DNA from: Chrysogorgia sp. JL179-B06
Taxonomy: Eukaryota; Cnidaria; Anthozoa; Scleralcyonacea; Chrysogorgiidae
Length of the DNA: 64,000 nucleotides
Direction: 5' to 3'
NCBI GenBank assembly: GCA_035772405.1
Contig: JAYKKM010000381.1
Coordinates: 186,001 to 250,000, forward strand
Below, piece by piece: positions 38,490-48,166 of the stretch (the first letter of the stretch is position 1; each line of letters begins with the position of its first letter). The notes under the pieces were generated by a model. It was not told the DNA's origin. It searched no databases and was given only the letters and a program-made list of their open reading frames with translations. The translations under genes and the position numbers were made by a program.

Positions 38490-39071
38490 ATGTATTCCCC
38501 AAAGCGAAAGACTTGGACTTTTGGTTGTCGTACTAAAGAACGTACCGATCAAATGCTTATAGCAGCGCGAACTATCGGTAAACCGTCGTGTGTTTTTAAC
38601 ATGGAAGAAATATCGTTCTTTGAATGTAGTTGTCCTACTGAAAATAGTCGAGGATATCTTCAAGGGATGGTCATTTTTAAAGACCGGTGTTATGAAGATA
38701 AAGTGTGGAAATGGCTTTTAATACCGACAGAAGTTTGTCGATCTTTTATCGGAGATATATATCACTACGCGGGTCGCACTTATGAGCCTTCAACGCTAAT
38801 TCAATATGGACGTCGACGCGCTTTAACAGGGAAATGTTGGGATGAAGATAGATGTCGTAAATTAGCCGATAATACAAAATTTAATTGTCGAAAACTACGC
38901 AAAAAACAATTGGTTGAAAAAGACAAAAAATATTATTTAAAATGTAGTAGATTTTTTTGTACAAGAAACATAAAAATGTTTTTTATTGTTCAAGAGTTTT
39001 TCTTTTTTTTTCTTCGATTACACCCTCCAGACATTGATGCATCAACGCACCCCACGCATCTATTTCTTTAG
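38490..39071 (+). CDS. Possible degenerate HUH-Rep-like protein, 193 aa
   Basis: Starts at ATG 38490; an in-frame TTG nine bases earlier was not used. Three segments follow the order of rolling-circle Rep domains: 'KTWTFG' near residue 7 (motif I-like), 'GYLQGMVIF' near 54 (motif II usually HLQG) and 'DIYHYAGRTYEPSTLIQYG' near 91 (motif III usually YxxK, then EFG). The first His of the metal-binding motif and the catalytic Lys are absent, so any Rep fold is probably inactive. The C-terminal 30 residues are low quality and overlap the opposite gene, suggesting a lost stop. It may instead be an unrelated protein. Confidence 0.5.
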   Translation: MYSPKRKTWTFGCRTKERTDQMLIAARTIGKPSCVFNMEEISFFECSCPTENSRGYLQGMVIFKDRCYEDKVWKWLLIPTEVCRSFIGDIYHYAGRTYEPSTLIQYGRRRALTGKCWDEDRCRKLADNTKFNCRKLRKKQLVEKDKKYYLKCSRFFCTRNIKMFFIVQEFFFFFLRLHPPDIDASTHPTHLFL

Positions 39072-39210
39072 CCCTTTTTCTTTTGTCGGCCCTTGTTAGC
39101 GATGCTTTCGGTTCGGTCTCTTCCTTTGGTCTCTCTTTCATGAGGAACACACAAAAGTTGCCACCATCGTAATATGCCTTCACATCTTTAATCTGAATTT
39201 CCCGATCCAT
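38983..39210 (-). CDS. Hypothetical small basic protein, 75 aa
   Basis: ATG start with well-formed residues (MDREIQIKDVKAYYDGGNF...), a Lys/Glu-rich middle and the end 'EEKKRKTLEQ'. A TATA-like CAAATATAAAAACCC lies about 100 bases upstream on the minus strand. It is convergent with and overlaps the 38490 frame by 89 bases. No family was recognised. Confidence 0.5.
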   Translation of the reverse strand: MDREIQIKDVKAYYDGGNFCVFLMKERPKEETEPKASLTRADKRKRAKEIDAWGALMHQCLEGVIEEKKRKTLEQ

Positions 39211-39309
39211 CTTTTTTATTTTTTCGGGGCCTTTTTACGGGTATAACCTTCCTCTATGGGATATGATTGCTTTTAGGGGTGTAGACCCTTGGGTTGGGTT
39301 TTTATATTT

Positions 39310-39595
39310 GTTTATAGGGAGGGTACAATTATTTTAACCAATGAGCTTTCACGAGTTTAAAATCTACCCAATCATATTTGTTGAAATTGTTTGATTGACA
39401 GTTGTTGAATTATTTAACCAATCAGCTTTCAATAGCTTAAAATCTAACCAATCATATTTGTTGAAATTTTTTGATTGACGGATTGTTGAACACCAATCAC
39501 AACTTAATACTATTAACCAATCGACAAATTTTGAATAAATGATATAGTTTTATTAGGAGGAAAAATAGTATAAATATTCGGATAAAAACATTTTA
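39310..39595 (+). promoter_or_regulatory. CCAAT-rich duplicated promoter
   Basis: Two copies of a unit of about 85 bp (TTAACCAAT-AGCTTTCA ... CCAATCATATTTGTTGAAAT) and further CCAATC words give at least six CCAAT boxes. A TATA box AGTATAAATATTCGG lies near 39568, before the ATG at 39607. Confidence 0.6.
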
Positions 39596-39606
39596 AAAAT
39601 TTAGTT

Positions 39607-40257
39607 ATGAGTTTATACGATGAGTTAACGCGTTTGGATTGTCCCTATAACTCTATAAAAGATAATTCTTTTTTAAAAGAATCAGCGACCCATTATTTGA
39701 AAAAAATTACACATGTGATTGATTGTGAAGCTTTTTATTTAAATCATCGATGGATTTATCGCGAGGTATCGGTGATTTGTTTAGAAAATGGATATTTTGA
39801 ATCTTTCCAATGCTACGATTCATCATTACCCGATTTTAAAGATTTGAATTATTTAGAAAGAAAAACTATTATTTGTCAGAAACGTTTGCACGGATTGTAT
39901 TATGTGAATAAAAAACAACACAACTATTTGGATCAAAAAGAAATGGTTGATCGACTGAAAGGGATATATGGGTCACACTCTTATGTTTTTGGATATAAAG
40001 GTGGAACTTTGGAGTCTATATTATGTGCAAAACTTAAGTTATCATGTGTCAATTTGGAACATTTTAATATTGAAAAATATTCTACATTAATTGAAAAGTA
40101 TAATATTAAAGAAAAATGCTGTAAATATCATGAATCACAGAATCCTCATTGTTCGTTGTATGAAATAATTTTGTTTAGTGTTCAAATTATGGAAAAAATA
40201 AATAGAGTATGGAAACAACAATGTTTTTTATCACTCTATAAAAGTTTGAAACATTGA
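39607..40257 (+). CDS. DEDD-exonuclease-like protein, 216 aa
   Basis: 'HVIDCEAF' puts D39 and E41 in the first metal-binding motif of DEDD exonucleases, and 'SYVFGYKGGTLESIL' fits the second region. The C-terminal 'CCKYHESQNPHCSLYEI' fits the CKxH...C end of a family of exonuclease-like proteins seen in invertebrate repeats. The canonical Asp of motif III is not clear, so activity is uncertain. It is intact, with its own TATA and CCAAT promoter, and is followed 22 bases later by the 40280 gene. Confidence 0.5.
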   Translation: MSLYDELTRLDCPYNSIKDNSFLKESATHYLKKITHVIDCEAFYLNHRWIYREVSVICLENGYFESFQCYDSSLPDFKDLNYLERKTIICQKRLHGLYYVNKKQHNYLDQKEMVDRLKGIYGSHSYVFGYKGGTLESILCAKLKLSCVNLEHFNIEKYSTLIEKYNIKEKCCKYHESQNPHCSLYEIILFSVQIMEKINRVWKQQCFLSLYKSLKH

Positions 40258-40279
40258 ACATTAATGTAGTGTTTCAAGA

Positions 40280-40867
40280 ATGGATGTATTGGTCGGTCAA
40301 ATGGATCCCTCACGATATACTGATGGGTATATTACATGTAGATATATTTGGGATTTTATCGACAGTTTTAGTTCGAATGAAGATGGACTTGAAGCGTACC
40401 ATGTAGTATTGAAGATTTCAGATACCTATGCTTCTATTATTTACAAGATTAAAATATATTTTTATTTGAAAGAAGAAACCGATGGGAGGTGTTTTTTTGT
40501 AATTCAGCTGTTTCAAGATAAAGAAGAAAGACTTGTTCCTGATTGTATATTAAAACATTTTCAATGTTTATTTTCAACGTATATGGAACATAATTTACTA
40601 AACTTCTGTTTTCCTTATTCTAAAGAAACAATTAACGTTTGGTTAAATGACAATTTTCCTGAAAAATTTCATTGTTATGATAATCTTACTTCTTATTTTA
40701 TTTTTTGTATATTTAATGATTATCTATATTGGAGACAAAGACCCATTAATTGTGTAGAAATTGCTTGTACAATACGTAGTTTTTATTTGACAGCAATGAC
40801 AAATTTTAACATTCTTAATAATGAAAAATTCACACTTAAACGTTGTGAATTGGTTGATGTAAAATAA
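40280..40867 (+). CDS. Hypothetical protein, 195 aa
   Basis: An intact ATG frame immediately after 39607-40257 in the same direction, probably co-transcribed. It is rich in aromatic residues and Cys in its second half. It contains 'PINCVE', which resembles the LxCxE Rb-binding pattern only loosely. An AATAAA follows the stop. No family was recognised. Confidence 0.6.
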   Translation: MDVLVGQMDPSRYTDGYITCRYIWDFIDSFSSNEDGLEAYHVVLKISDTYASIIYKIKIYFYLKEETDGRCFFVIQLFQDKEERLVPDCILKHFQCLFSTYMEHNLLNFCFPYSKETINVWLNDNFPEKFHCYDNLTSYFIFCIFNDYLYWRQRPINCVEIACTIRSFYLTAMTNFNILNNEKFTLKRCELVDVK

Positions 40868-40938
40868 AAAAATGGAATAATAAATATTTGTGGTGACAAA
40901 AAAGAAAAGATAAAGAATATTTTATTTATTTTTTAATA

Positions 40939-41208
40939 TTAATACATTCTTATTTTTTCTAAATATCCACCATATGTACGATGTCGTGGTTGTACTATTC
41001 CTCCTTTTTGAGTTTTATTTTTTAGTGTTTTTAAGATTCCAAAACCTTTATTAATTTCGTTGATGATATTTTTACCTAACGCATTAGTTATTTTAATACC
41101 CCCACGTTGTTTTTTAGTTCCTCTAAATCCACCACCTCTTTGTTTGTTTTTCCCTTTAAATCCTTTACCTAATAATTTTACATATCTTCTACATTTCCTA
41201 CAACCCAT
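40939..41208 (-). CDS. Small basic core-like protein with KQRGG motifs, 89 aa
   Basis: Lys/Gly-rich. KQRGG occurs twice, TQKGG once and YGG near the end, after a CRKC start (MGCRKCRRYVKLL). Paired Gly after a basic residue resembles adenain cleavage sites ((M/I/L/N/Q)xGG-x). Adenoviruses and Polintons process small basic core proteins (pVII, pX types) this way. It is probably DNA-binding and packaged, from composition alone. It lies downstream of the SET gene on the same strand, separated by 6 bases. Confidence 0.6.
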   Translation of the reverse strand: MGCRKCRRYVKLLGKGFKGKNKQRGGGFRGTKKQRGGIKITNALGKNIINEINKGFGILKTLKNKTQKGGIVQPRHRTYGGYLEKIRMY

Positions 41209-41214
41209 TATGAT

Positions 41215-41778
41215 TTATCGTTTTTTTCTTTTCCAATAGTTCGAACCATAATCAGCAAAAATTTCTTCATGGGGTTTTATACGTTTTGAACTTTCTAAAA
41301 AGTATTTATTATTATTTTTTTTATAAGTAAAATAGGAATTATTTTTATATTTTGACCCTCTTTTTCCATTATTTGCAAAACGAGCTGCAGAATAAGTACT
41401 TAAATCAGAATCCAAACAATTGTTGGGAGTATCACAAATACTATAGTTGGCGTTTACATCTACACCGTATTTTCGATTTAATTCTGTTTGATTTGTTTTT
41501 CGACCCGTGTATTGGATTATTGTTTTTTTTGGATTAAACTGATTTTTCCACGCGAACAATCCTTTTCCAGCATTTGGAATATTTGATTTTTTTACACGTA
41601 AGTTATCTTCTTTAGCTAAATGGATCCAACATTTTGGGGTATGAGCGGTACGTTTACGACATCTTATTCTTTTTACAGTATTACTTTTACATTGAAGAAC
41701 ATCCCGTATACTTTGTGATTTATTAACACCACGTGAGTTATTATTTCGTTTTCTTATCGCTAATTTCGTTCTAACCAT
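41215..41778 (-). CDS. SET-domain protein lysine methyltransferase, 187 aa
   Basis: All four SET signatures are present in order: AGKGLFA (70-76, S-adenosylmethionine loop), IIQYTG (87-92), ARFANN (132-137, usual RFxNH) and EEIFADYG (171-178, usual ExxxDYG). The N-terminus has a C-x9-C-x9-C-x2-H cluster (C30, C40, C50, H53) that may bind zinc. The size fits a minimal SET protein of the kind known from large DNA viruses, where such enzymes methylate histones. The start is ATG 41778, since the in-frame TTG upstream is not used. ATG overlaps the previous stop by 8 bases. The frame is intact. Confidence 0.85.
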   Translation of the reverse strand: MVRTKLAIRKRNNNSRGVNKSQSIRDVLQCKSNTVKRIRCRKRTAHTPKCWIHLAKEDNLRVKKSNIPNAGKGLFAWKNQFNPKKTIIQYTGRKTNQTELNRKYGVDVNANYSICDTPNNCLDSDLSTYSAARFANNGKRGSKYKNNSYFTYKKNNNKYFLESSKRIKPHEEIFADYGSNYWKRKKR

Positions 41779-42091
41779 AATTAAATATTGTTTTAATTCC
41801 AAGATTGGTCGTATTATTTTTTTTAATAAAATTTATAATACACTCAATTTTATATATAATAGATGATGATAATTGATATATATATTTTTTTAAATCTTCT
41901 AATCTTTCTTGTATTACTAAATAATTAATATAAATGATTTCCTCATTATCTTCTGTAAAATTTAATAGACATTCACGAAATATTTCAGGTGAAAATAAAA
42001 CACAAGCATCATTATCTAAAACTTCATAGGCTATATAAGGTTCGTTATTTTTATTTTTTAAATATAATTCTATATGTATAGTTTCACACAT
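41771..42091 (-). CDS. Hypothetical protein, 106 aa
   Basis: ATG start at 42091, only 14 bases from the divergent ATG at 42106. It begins MCETIHIELYLKNKNNEPYI. Its stop overlaps the SET start (ATGGTTAG), so the two are probably translated from one mRNA. No family was recognised. Confidence 0.6.
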   Translation of the reverse strand: MCETIHIELYLKNKNNEPYIAYEVLDNDACVLFSPEIFRECLLNFTEDNEEIIYINYLVIQERLEDLKKYIYQLSSSIIYKIECIINFIKKNNTTNLGIKTIFNYG

Positions 42092-42105
42092 TTTTTTTAG
42101 AAAAA

Positions 42106-42228
42106 ATGGGTAATTGGATGGGTACTGGAGATAAACCGTTGGTGTCCCTTAACTGTATTAGTGTAAAAGAGGCAAATCATATTAATATAGGCGATCTTGT
42201 TGATGGAGAGGAAAACCAAAAAAATTAA
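42106..42228 (+). CDS. Short frame upstream of polymerase, 40 aa
   Basis: Starts MGNWMGTGDKPLV and overlaps the 42203 frame in another register. The Gly-2 context could allow N-myristoylation. It is either a separate small protein or the true N-terminus of the polymerase gene cut off by a frameshift in the A-run at 42218-42224. Confidence 0.4.
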   Translation: MGNWMGTGDKPLVSLNCISVKEANHINIGDLVDGEENQKN

Positions 42229-45200
42229 AAAACCTCATGTATTTCTTGTTTTAGAAGAAGAAAAGAACAAAACCATGGAGAATCAACAGAAGAAATTTAA
42301 ATATAATAACAAAGAAATTGAACGTTTAGTAAGTTTGTTTGAAAGTGAAAAAAAAAAAAAACCTCAAACAAATGAGGATAATATTATTAGTGTTGAGAAA
42401 ATTAATGAAAAAGAAAATGAAAAATTTAAAGTGAACGAACAAACTTTTTCAATTTCTATTGCTCGTAAATCGGGTGTTAATTTTATAGCTTTTATACAAT
42501 CGTTGACGTTACTTTTTACTTATTTGATTAATTATGCACGTACAAGTGTAAAAAATAATGATGACTATGTGCGATTTATCTTTAGTCATGCCCCTAAGGG
42601 TTTTTTCTCTACAGCTGTAATGAAATTAAGTGATGTTAATGTAAAATATTTTTTAAATATTTTTGAAAAACATATGCAAAGTAATCAAGAAATGATAGCG
42701 AACGGGTGGAAATGTACTGTAGTTATTCAAACTTTTCCATCAGGATTATCAGCTAATAATTTATCAAGTAACAAAAAAAAAAATCCTTTAATTAACAAAA
42801 TTTACAATAGATTAAATAAAGCAAATGAAAATGATAGTGGTGGGGGTAAAGTAAATAAATCTATAACAAAATATGATCGTAAATTTCGCACTGGAGTTTT
42901 TTATATTATCAGTACTAAGTTAACGCAAGCAATTAAAAATTGTTGTTTTGCATTATCTATTTTAGTAGGTCTATCGTTTTTCTATAAATCTTTATAGGTA
43001 TGAGTCAATGACTAAACAACCTAGTAAAAGTATTGATGAATTATTTAGTATTGAAGAAATACGTGATGTGTATAAAAAATCGGGTATACCCGAGGGTGAT
43101 CAAGTTAAAGTTAAACAATTTTCGATTGTGTACGAAAAATTTCTTAATGCCCAAGGTGTTGATTTGGTGGTGTATTCAGATCTCGATTTAGATAATATCA
43201 TTTATGATTCACGTACAGATTCTGAAGGAAATCTTATTAAATTAACTAATAATATAGTATGTTTATGGTTAAATAATAAACATTATGATGTTGTTTTAAA
43301 TATGAAGGAATTTTCTAAAATACAACCCAATAAATTTTGTATTAAATGTATGAGTTATTTTTCATATGGGGAATTTTATTGATTCACACGTGTGTCGAAC
43401 TAATTTAACCTGTCAAAAATGTTATAAAAATAATTTATGCCCCAAAGATACAACAAAGATTCAATGTTCAAATTGTAATATATTGTTTTATAATCAAACA
43501 TGTTATTTAAATCATTTAACCCATAAAATTTTTAAACCTGCTCAACAAAATTATTCACGTTTAACTCCTTGTCAATATATGTTTTTTTGTGAATCATGTT
43601 ATAAAATATGTTCTAGATTTTCTTTTATTCAACGTTATAAAAGTGTAAAACATGATTGTTCTAAAAGATTTTGTTATCATTGTAATAGTTATCAGAAACA
43701 ACCGCATTATTGTTTTATGAAAACAATATCTATTCCAAAAAATAAAAAACAACCACCTACATTATTTTTTTCCGATTTTGAAACAAAAGTAGATGACAAT
43801 AAAATGTTAGTTCCTTTTTATTGTATAGTACAAAAAGTATGCATGCAGTGTCAAGATATCCCTTTTAAAAAACAACAAATTCCGTTAATAACACAATCGT
43901 GTTTTATTGATGAAAATATTGAAGCTGTTAGTTGTTGCGGATATAGACAATTTCTTTTTGATAATAATAATAGCCCTGTTGTTGAAGATTTATGTAGTTT
44001 TATATTGGAACAAGAAGATTCTGTTTGGATTGCCCATAATGGCGCGAGATTTGATACAATTTTTATTTTTAAATATTTATTAGAAAAATTAAAAATTATT
44101 CCAAAAACTATTATGAATGGTACTAAAATAATGAGTTTAGAAATATGCGAAAAGAATATTCTATTTTTAGATAGTTATTTTTTTTTAACGATGGCCTTAT
44201 CAGCTATTCCTAAATGTATGGGTCTTCTCGAAGATGAAAAAGGCTTTCACCCCTATAAATTTACTGATTTAAAGTATAGAGGGGACATGATTGATAGGGA
44301 ATATTTTGATATAGATAATATGAGTGATAAAGATAAATTTGAAAAATGGTATAATGCAAAAGAAAAAACTATATATATTTTTCGCGATGAAATATATTAT
44401 TATTGTTGTGAGGATGTGAATATTTTAAGAAAAGGGTGTGTAAAATTTTCATGCATGATAAATTCGATTGCTTGTGTAGCACCTTTTTATGAAAAAAATT
44501 GTATGACTATTGCAAGTTTAGCATAAAAAATATTTCGACAAAACTTTTTAAAAGAAAAATGTGTGGGGATAATTCCTGCAGGAGGTTATCGCTGCAATGT
44601 AAATCAAAGTTTAATTGCGATTTGTTGGTTGTATGAAATTAATAAATATTTATCAGGACGATTAGAATATAAAGGTTCTGCTCAAGGAGAAAAACAAATA
44701 TTAGGGCGGTTTGTTGACGGATTTTATGATAATACAGTTTATCAATTTCATGGATGTTTTTTTCACGGATGTTCTCGTTGTTTTGAAAAATATGAAATGA
44801 ATACTTTAGTGAATGAAAAATTTGGAACATTATACTCGAAAACTCAACGTTTTACAAATGAATTGTTAAATGCAGGATATAAAGTTGTTGAAAAATGGGA
44901 ATGTGATTTTTTAAATGAAAAAAAATATAGTTGTAGTGATATTATTGAATTGAAACAAAATTTTTTTGGATATACAATATTAACTCCCCGTGATGGATTA
45001 TATGGGGGGCCAACTTCTTCTATATGTTTATTTAGAGAGATAAAACAAAATGAACAAATTTATTATGTAGACTTTACATCGCTATATCCTTTTGTTCAAA
45101 AAGAATTTGTTTTCCCGGTTGGACACCCTAAAATTTTCGTTAATGAAGAGTGTGAGAATATAAATATAAAAGATATTTTCGGTTTGATTAAATGTCGTAT

Positions 45201-46354
45201 ATCACCCCCTCAAAATCTTTTTTTTGGTGTTTTACCCGTTAGAGTAGCTGGAAAATTATTATTTCCTTTATGTAATCAATGTGCTATCGATAAATGTGAT
45301 AAATGTATACATAATGAAAACGATCGCTGTTTACAGGGGACATGGTGTAGTGTTGAAATTAATAAAGCTGTTGATAAGGGATATAAAATAATTCAAATCT
45401 ATGAAATATATCATTATGATCGGCAAGAAAAAATCTTTGTTGCTTATGTAAACGATTTTTTAAAACTAAAACAAGAGGCGTCGGGTTTACCTACTGAATG
45501 TTTTAATAGTGATGGTAGTAAAAATAAAATTAAAATCAAACAGTATTGTCAAGATTATTTGAATCATGAACATATTAGTTTAGATAAAGACAAAATAGAA
45601 AAAAATCCCGGTTTAAGAACTATAGCGAAAACATTATTAAATTCCTTGTGGGGTAAATTTGCACAAAATGAAAATAAAACGCAAGTTGCTTTTTTAAATG
45701 ATTATGAGGAATTATTAGTTTTAGCTAACGATAGGAGTAAAAAATTAACGACTTTAGATTTTATTAATGATACTCTTTTACGTTGTACATATGAAAATGT
45801 AGATAAAGCTACAGTAGCTTTAAAAACGGGTAATATTGTTATCGCATGTTTTGTTACAGCTTATGCTCGGCTACAGTTATATGATGTAATTGAAAAATTA
45901 GGAAAACATGTTTTATATTTTGATACCGATTCGATTATTTATGTGAGTGATGAAAATACTTGTTCGATTAAAACCGGTAATTATTTAGGAGAATTAACCA
46001 ATGAATTAAAAGAAAATGAATGGATTACTCGATTTTGTTCAACAGGTCCTAAATGTTATTCTTATATTACGAATTTAAACGAAGAAGTAGTACATGTAAA
46101 AGGATTTTCTTTAAAAAAATAAAGCGAAAGATATCTTAAATTTTAAAACATTAAATAAATGTGTTGTAGATAAAGATCAAATCATTACAATTAGATATGA
46201 AAATAAAATATGTAAAGATAAATTAAATAATATTTTTATTAATACTGAAATTAAAAAATTTTCATTTACTTTTAATAAACGTATTGTTAAAGATAATTTT
46301 ACTACAATCCCTTACGGATATTTAGAAGAAGAAGAAGAAGAAATGGACACATAG
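42203..46354 (+). pseudogene. Protein-primed family B DNA polymerase, broken
   Basis: Copies the viral genome from a protein primer. The segments are: 42203-42997 (N-terminal region), 43008-43382, 43366-44526, 44563-46122 and a last piece to 46354. Exonuclease motifs are intact: DFET near 43774, HNGARFD near 44034 and YCCEDV near 44403. Polymerase motifs A (DFTSLYP near 45070), B (KTLLNSLWG near 45629) and C (DTDS, 45922-45933) are also intact. Zinc-finger-like CxxC pairs lie at about 43390-43500. Lesions are frameshifts near 42990, 43360-43380 and 46113, and an in-frame TAA at 44524-44526. Full length would be about 1380 codons. No restored sequence is given. Confidence 0.92.
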
Positions 46355-46853
46355 ACTCGTTTTTTTTAACATTTTTTTTAATTAATGTTTGAGTTTTCTC
46401 AAAAAATAAAAATTCCTCCCCCCCGGTATCGATATAGTTCCATACTTTATAGTCATCGTCCTCATTGTCACTTTCGCTTTCGCTAAACCCGTATTTATTC
46501 ATTGTAGTATATATATTATCATCGTTATTCTCGGGAGGGTTAAATACCCCCTCCCATAACTTTTCCTCCTCGTCTCGATCGTCTTTTTTGACGTCATCAT
46601 CGTCATCCTCATCATCACCCCCGTCTTCGACATCACAAACGTCTTCATCATCACCGTCAGTGTCTTCATCATCACTGTCATCTTCATCACTGTCTTCATC
46701 ACTGTCTTCATCTTCACTTTCTTCTTCTACCACCACTATGTCTTCTACGTGCACCGTGTCTTCGTTAATAGGGTGGAAAAATCGTGTGTCGAACTCATCG
46801 AAGTCCCACACGATTTCTCCCCCATCTTCCTTTTTCCACACGATTTGTTCCAT
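46302..46853 (-). CDS. Highly acidic protein, 183 aa
   Basis: Starts MEQIVWKKEDGGEIVWDFDE. The middle third is almost pure Asp/Glu/Ser. It ends 'FFEKTQTLIKKNVKK' before a low-quality tail antisense to the polymerase 3' end. A minus-strand TATA box (ATTATATAAACG, near 46940) lies about 90 bases upstream. Possible roles are transcription activation or histone binding, by composition only. Confidence 0.6.
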   Translation of the reverse strand: MEQIVWKKEDGGEIVWDFDEFDTRFFHPINEDTVHVEDIVVVEEESEDEDSDEDSDEDDSDDEDTDGDDEDVCDVEDGGDDEDDDDDVKKDDRDEEEKLWEGVFNPPENNDDNIYTTMNKYGFSESESDNEDDDYKVWNYIDTGGEEFLFFEKTQTLIKKNVKKNESMCPFLLLLLLNIRKGL

Positions 46854-47346
46854 GTTTTTCTCTTTTGGGTTCTTCTTCTTCTTACTCTCTTGACTACCTT
46901 TGATCGTTTTAGTTTTTACTGTATCGCGCTAGCGTTTATATAATCGCGCTCTGTTTATGCGTTACTATAGTGACGGGTAGTCAAGGTCGCTTGAGGGAGG
47001 GGTTATGCTGTTCAAAGAATTTCAGATATGTTCTAGCAAAAGTCCAAATTCATATCATGACCTTATAGGGTAATGTATAGTCAAGGTCATTATATGTTTA
47101 AAAATATACACCACGCAAATATGTCAAGATCATTCGAGGGGGGTATGATGTTCTAGCAAAAGTCCAAATTCATATCATGACCTTATAGGGTTATGTATAG
47201 TCAAGGTCATTATATACCTAAAAATATACACCATGTAAATATCAAAGTCCAATGACTAGGGAAAGGGAAATCTATCAAAGTCCAAAATAAACTTTAAATT
47301 CTTATAAAAATATCTATATATTTCCTTTTGATTTTAGACGTGTAAA
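46854..47346. promoter_or_regulatory. Divergent promoter with 120 bp tandem repeat
   Basis: 47031-47150 and 47151-47245 are tandem copies of one unit starting TTCTAGCAAAAGTCC. Each has TGACCTTA (47058, 47178) and TCAAGGTCA (47081, 47201). TCAAGGTCG lies at 46981 and TCAAGATCA at 47124. A TATA box CTTATAAAAATATC near 47301 serves the ATPase gene, and the minus-strand TATA serves the acidic protein. Confidence 0.65.
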
Positions 47347-48024
47347 ATGAATGCTGTTTCACTACCATTTCATCATCCGTTTATGTTAACAATGTGCGGT
47401 CCTAGTCAATGTGGAAAAACATTTTGGATTTTACAATTACTAAATTATATTGAGGCAATGATAACACCAACAATTACGAAAATTGTTTATCTTTATTCCA
47501 TATATCAACCCTTATACGATAAAATGCATACGGTTTTGGAAGAGAAAAAAATGAATTTCGAATTTATTGACTGTAAGAAGGGTATACCCGATATTACTGA
47601 TATACAAACAAATACAACTGATAATACATTAATTATTTTAGATGATCTTATGTTAGTAGGTACATCGTCAAAAGAAAATCTCGATAAAATTGATAATATT
47701 GCAACTCAAGATGTTCATCATCGTAATGTAAGCGTAATTTTTGCATGTCAAAACTTATCTTACGGTAATGGAAAGTTGCGAAATTTACGTATCAACAGTC
47801 ATTATTATATCATGTTTAAAAATTTAAGTGATTGTAGAAATATGTATACAATATGTGATAATAAGAAAATAAATAGAAGTCAATTTGATAAAATATTAGC
47901 TGATATTAATAAACATCCCTATGGATATTTATTATTCGATAATTGTAATAAAGGATATGATAATTGTAGAATAAGAACAAATATATTTCCTAATGAAAAA
48001 ACCCTTGTATATGATTTGTGTTAA
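47347..48024 (+). CDS. FtsK/HerA-type genome packaging ATPase, 225 aa
   Basis: Pumps viral DNA into capsids. Walker A GPSQCGKT (18-25) and Walker B LIILDD (95-100) are present, with a 'FACQNLSYGNGKLRNLR' segment as in Polinton packaging ATPases, where a Gln sensor and Arg finger lie. ATG start with a TATA box 46 bases upstream. Intact and of usual length for the family. Confidence 0.88.
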   Translation: MNAVSLPFHHPFMLTMCGPSQCGKTFWILQLLNYIEAMITPTITKIVYLYSIYQPLYDKMHTVLEEKKMNFEFIDCKKGIPDITDIQTNTTDNTLIILDDLMLVGTSSKENLDKIDNIATQDVHHRNVSVIFACQNLSYGNGKLRNLRINSHYYIMFKNLSDCRNMYTICDNKKINRSQFDKILADINKHPYGYLLFDNCNKGYDNCRIRTNIFPNEKTLVYDLC

Positions 48025-48166
48025 AAAATAATAAATTTGTACAATAATTTTCACCAATTTATAAATAAAGAATACCCTTTTTTTATTTTGTTGTTATCTT
48101 ATTTGCTATATAAGTAAAAAATAATAAAGGGGAAAAACAAACAAAGATCCTAGTAGTTTCATCGTG

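Noticed and set aside
46465..46893. Serine-rich plus-strand frame
   Set aside because: Antisense shadow of the Asp/Glu-rich gene at 46302-46853, which has a good ATG and TATA box.
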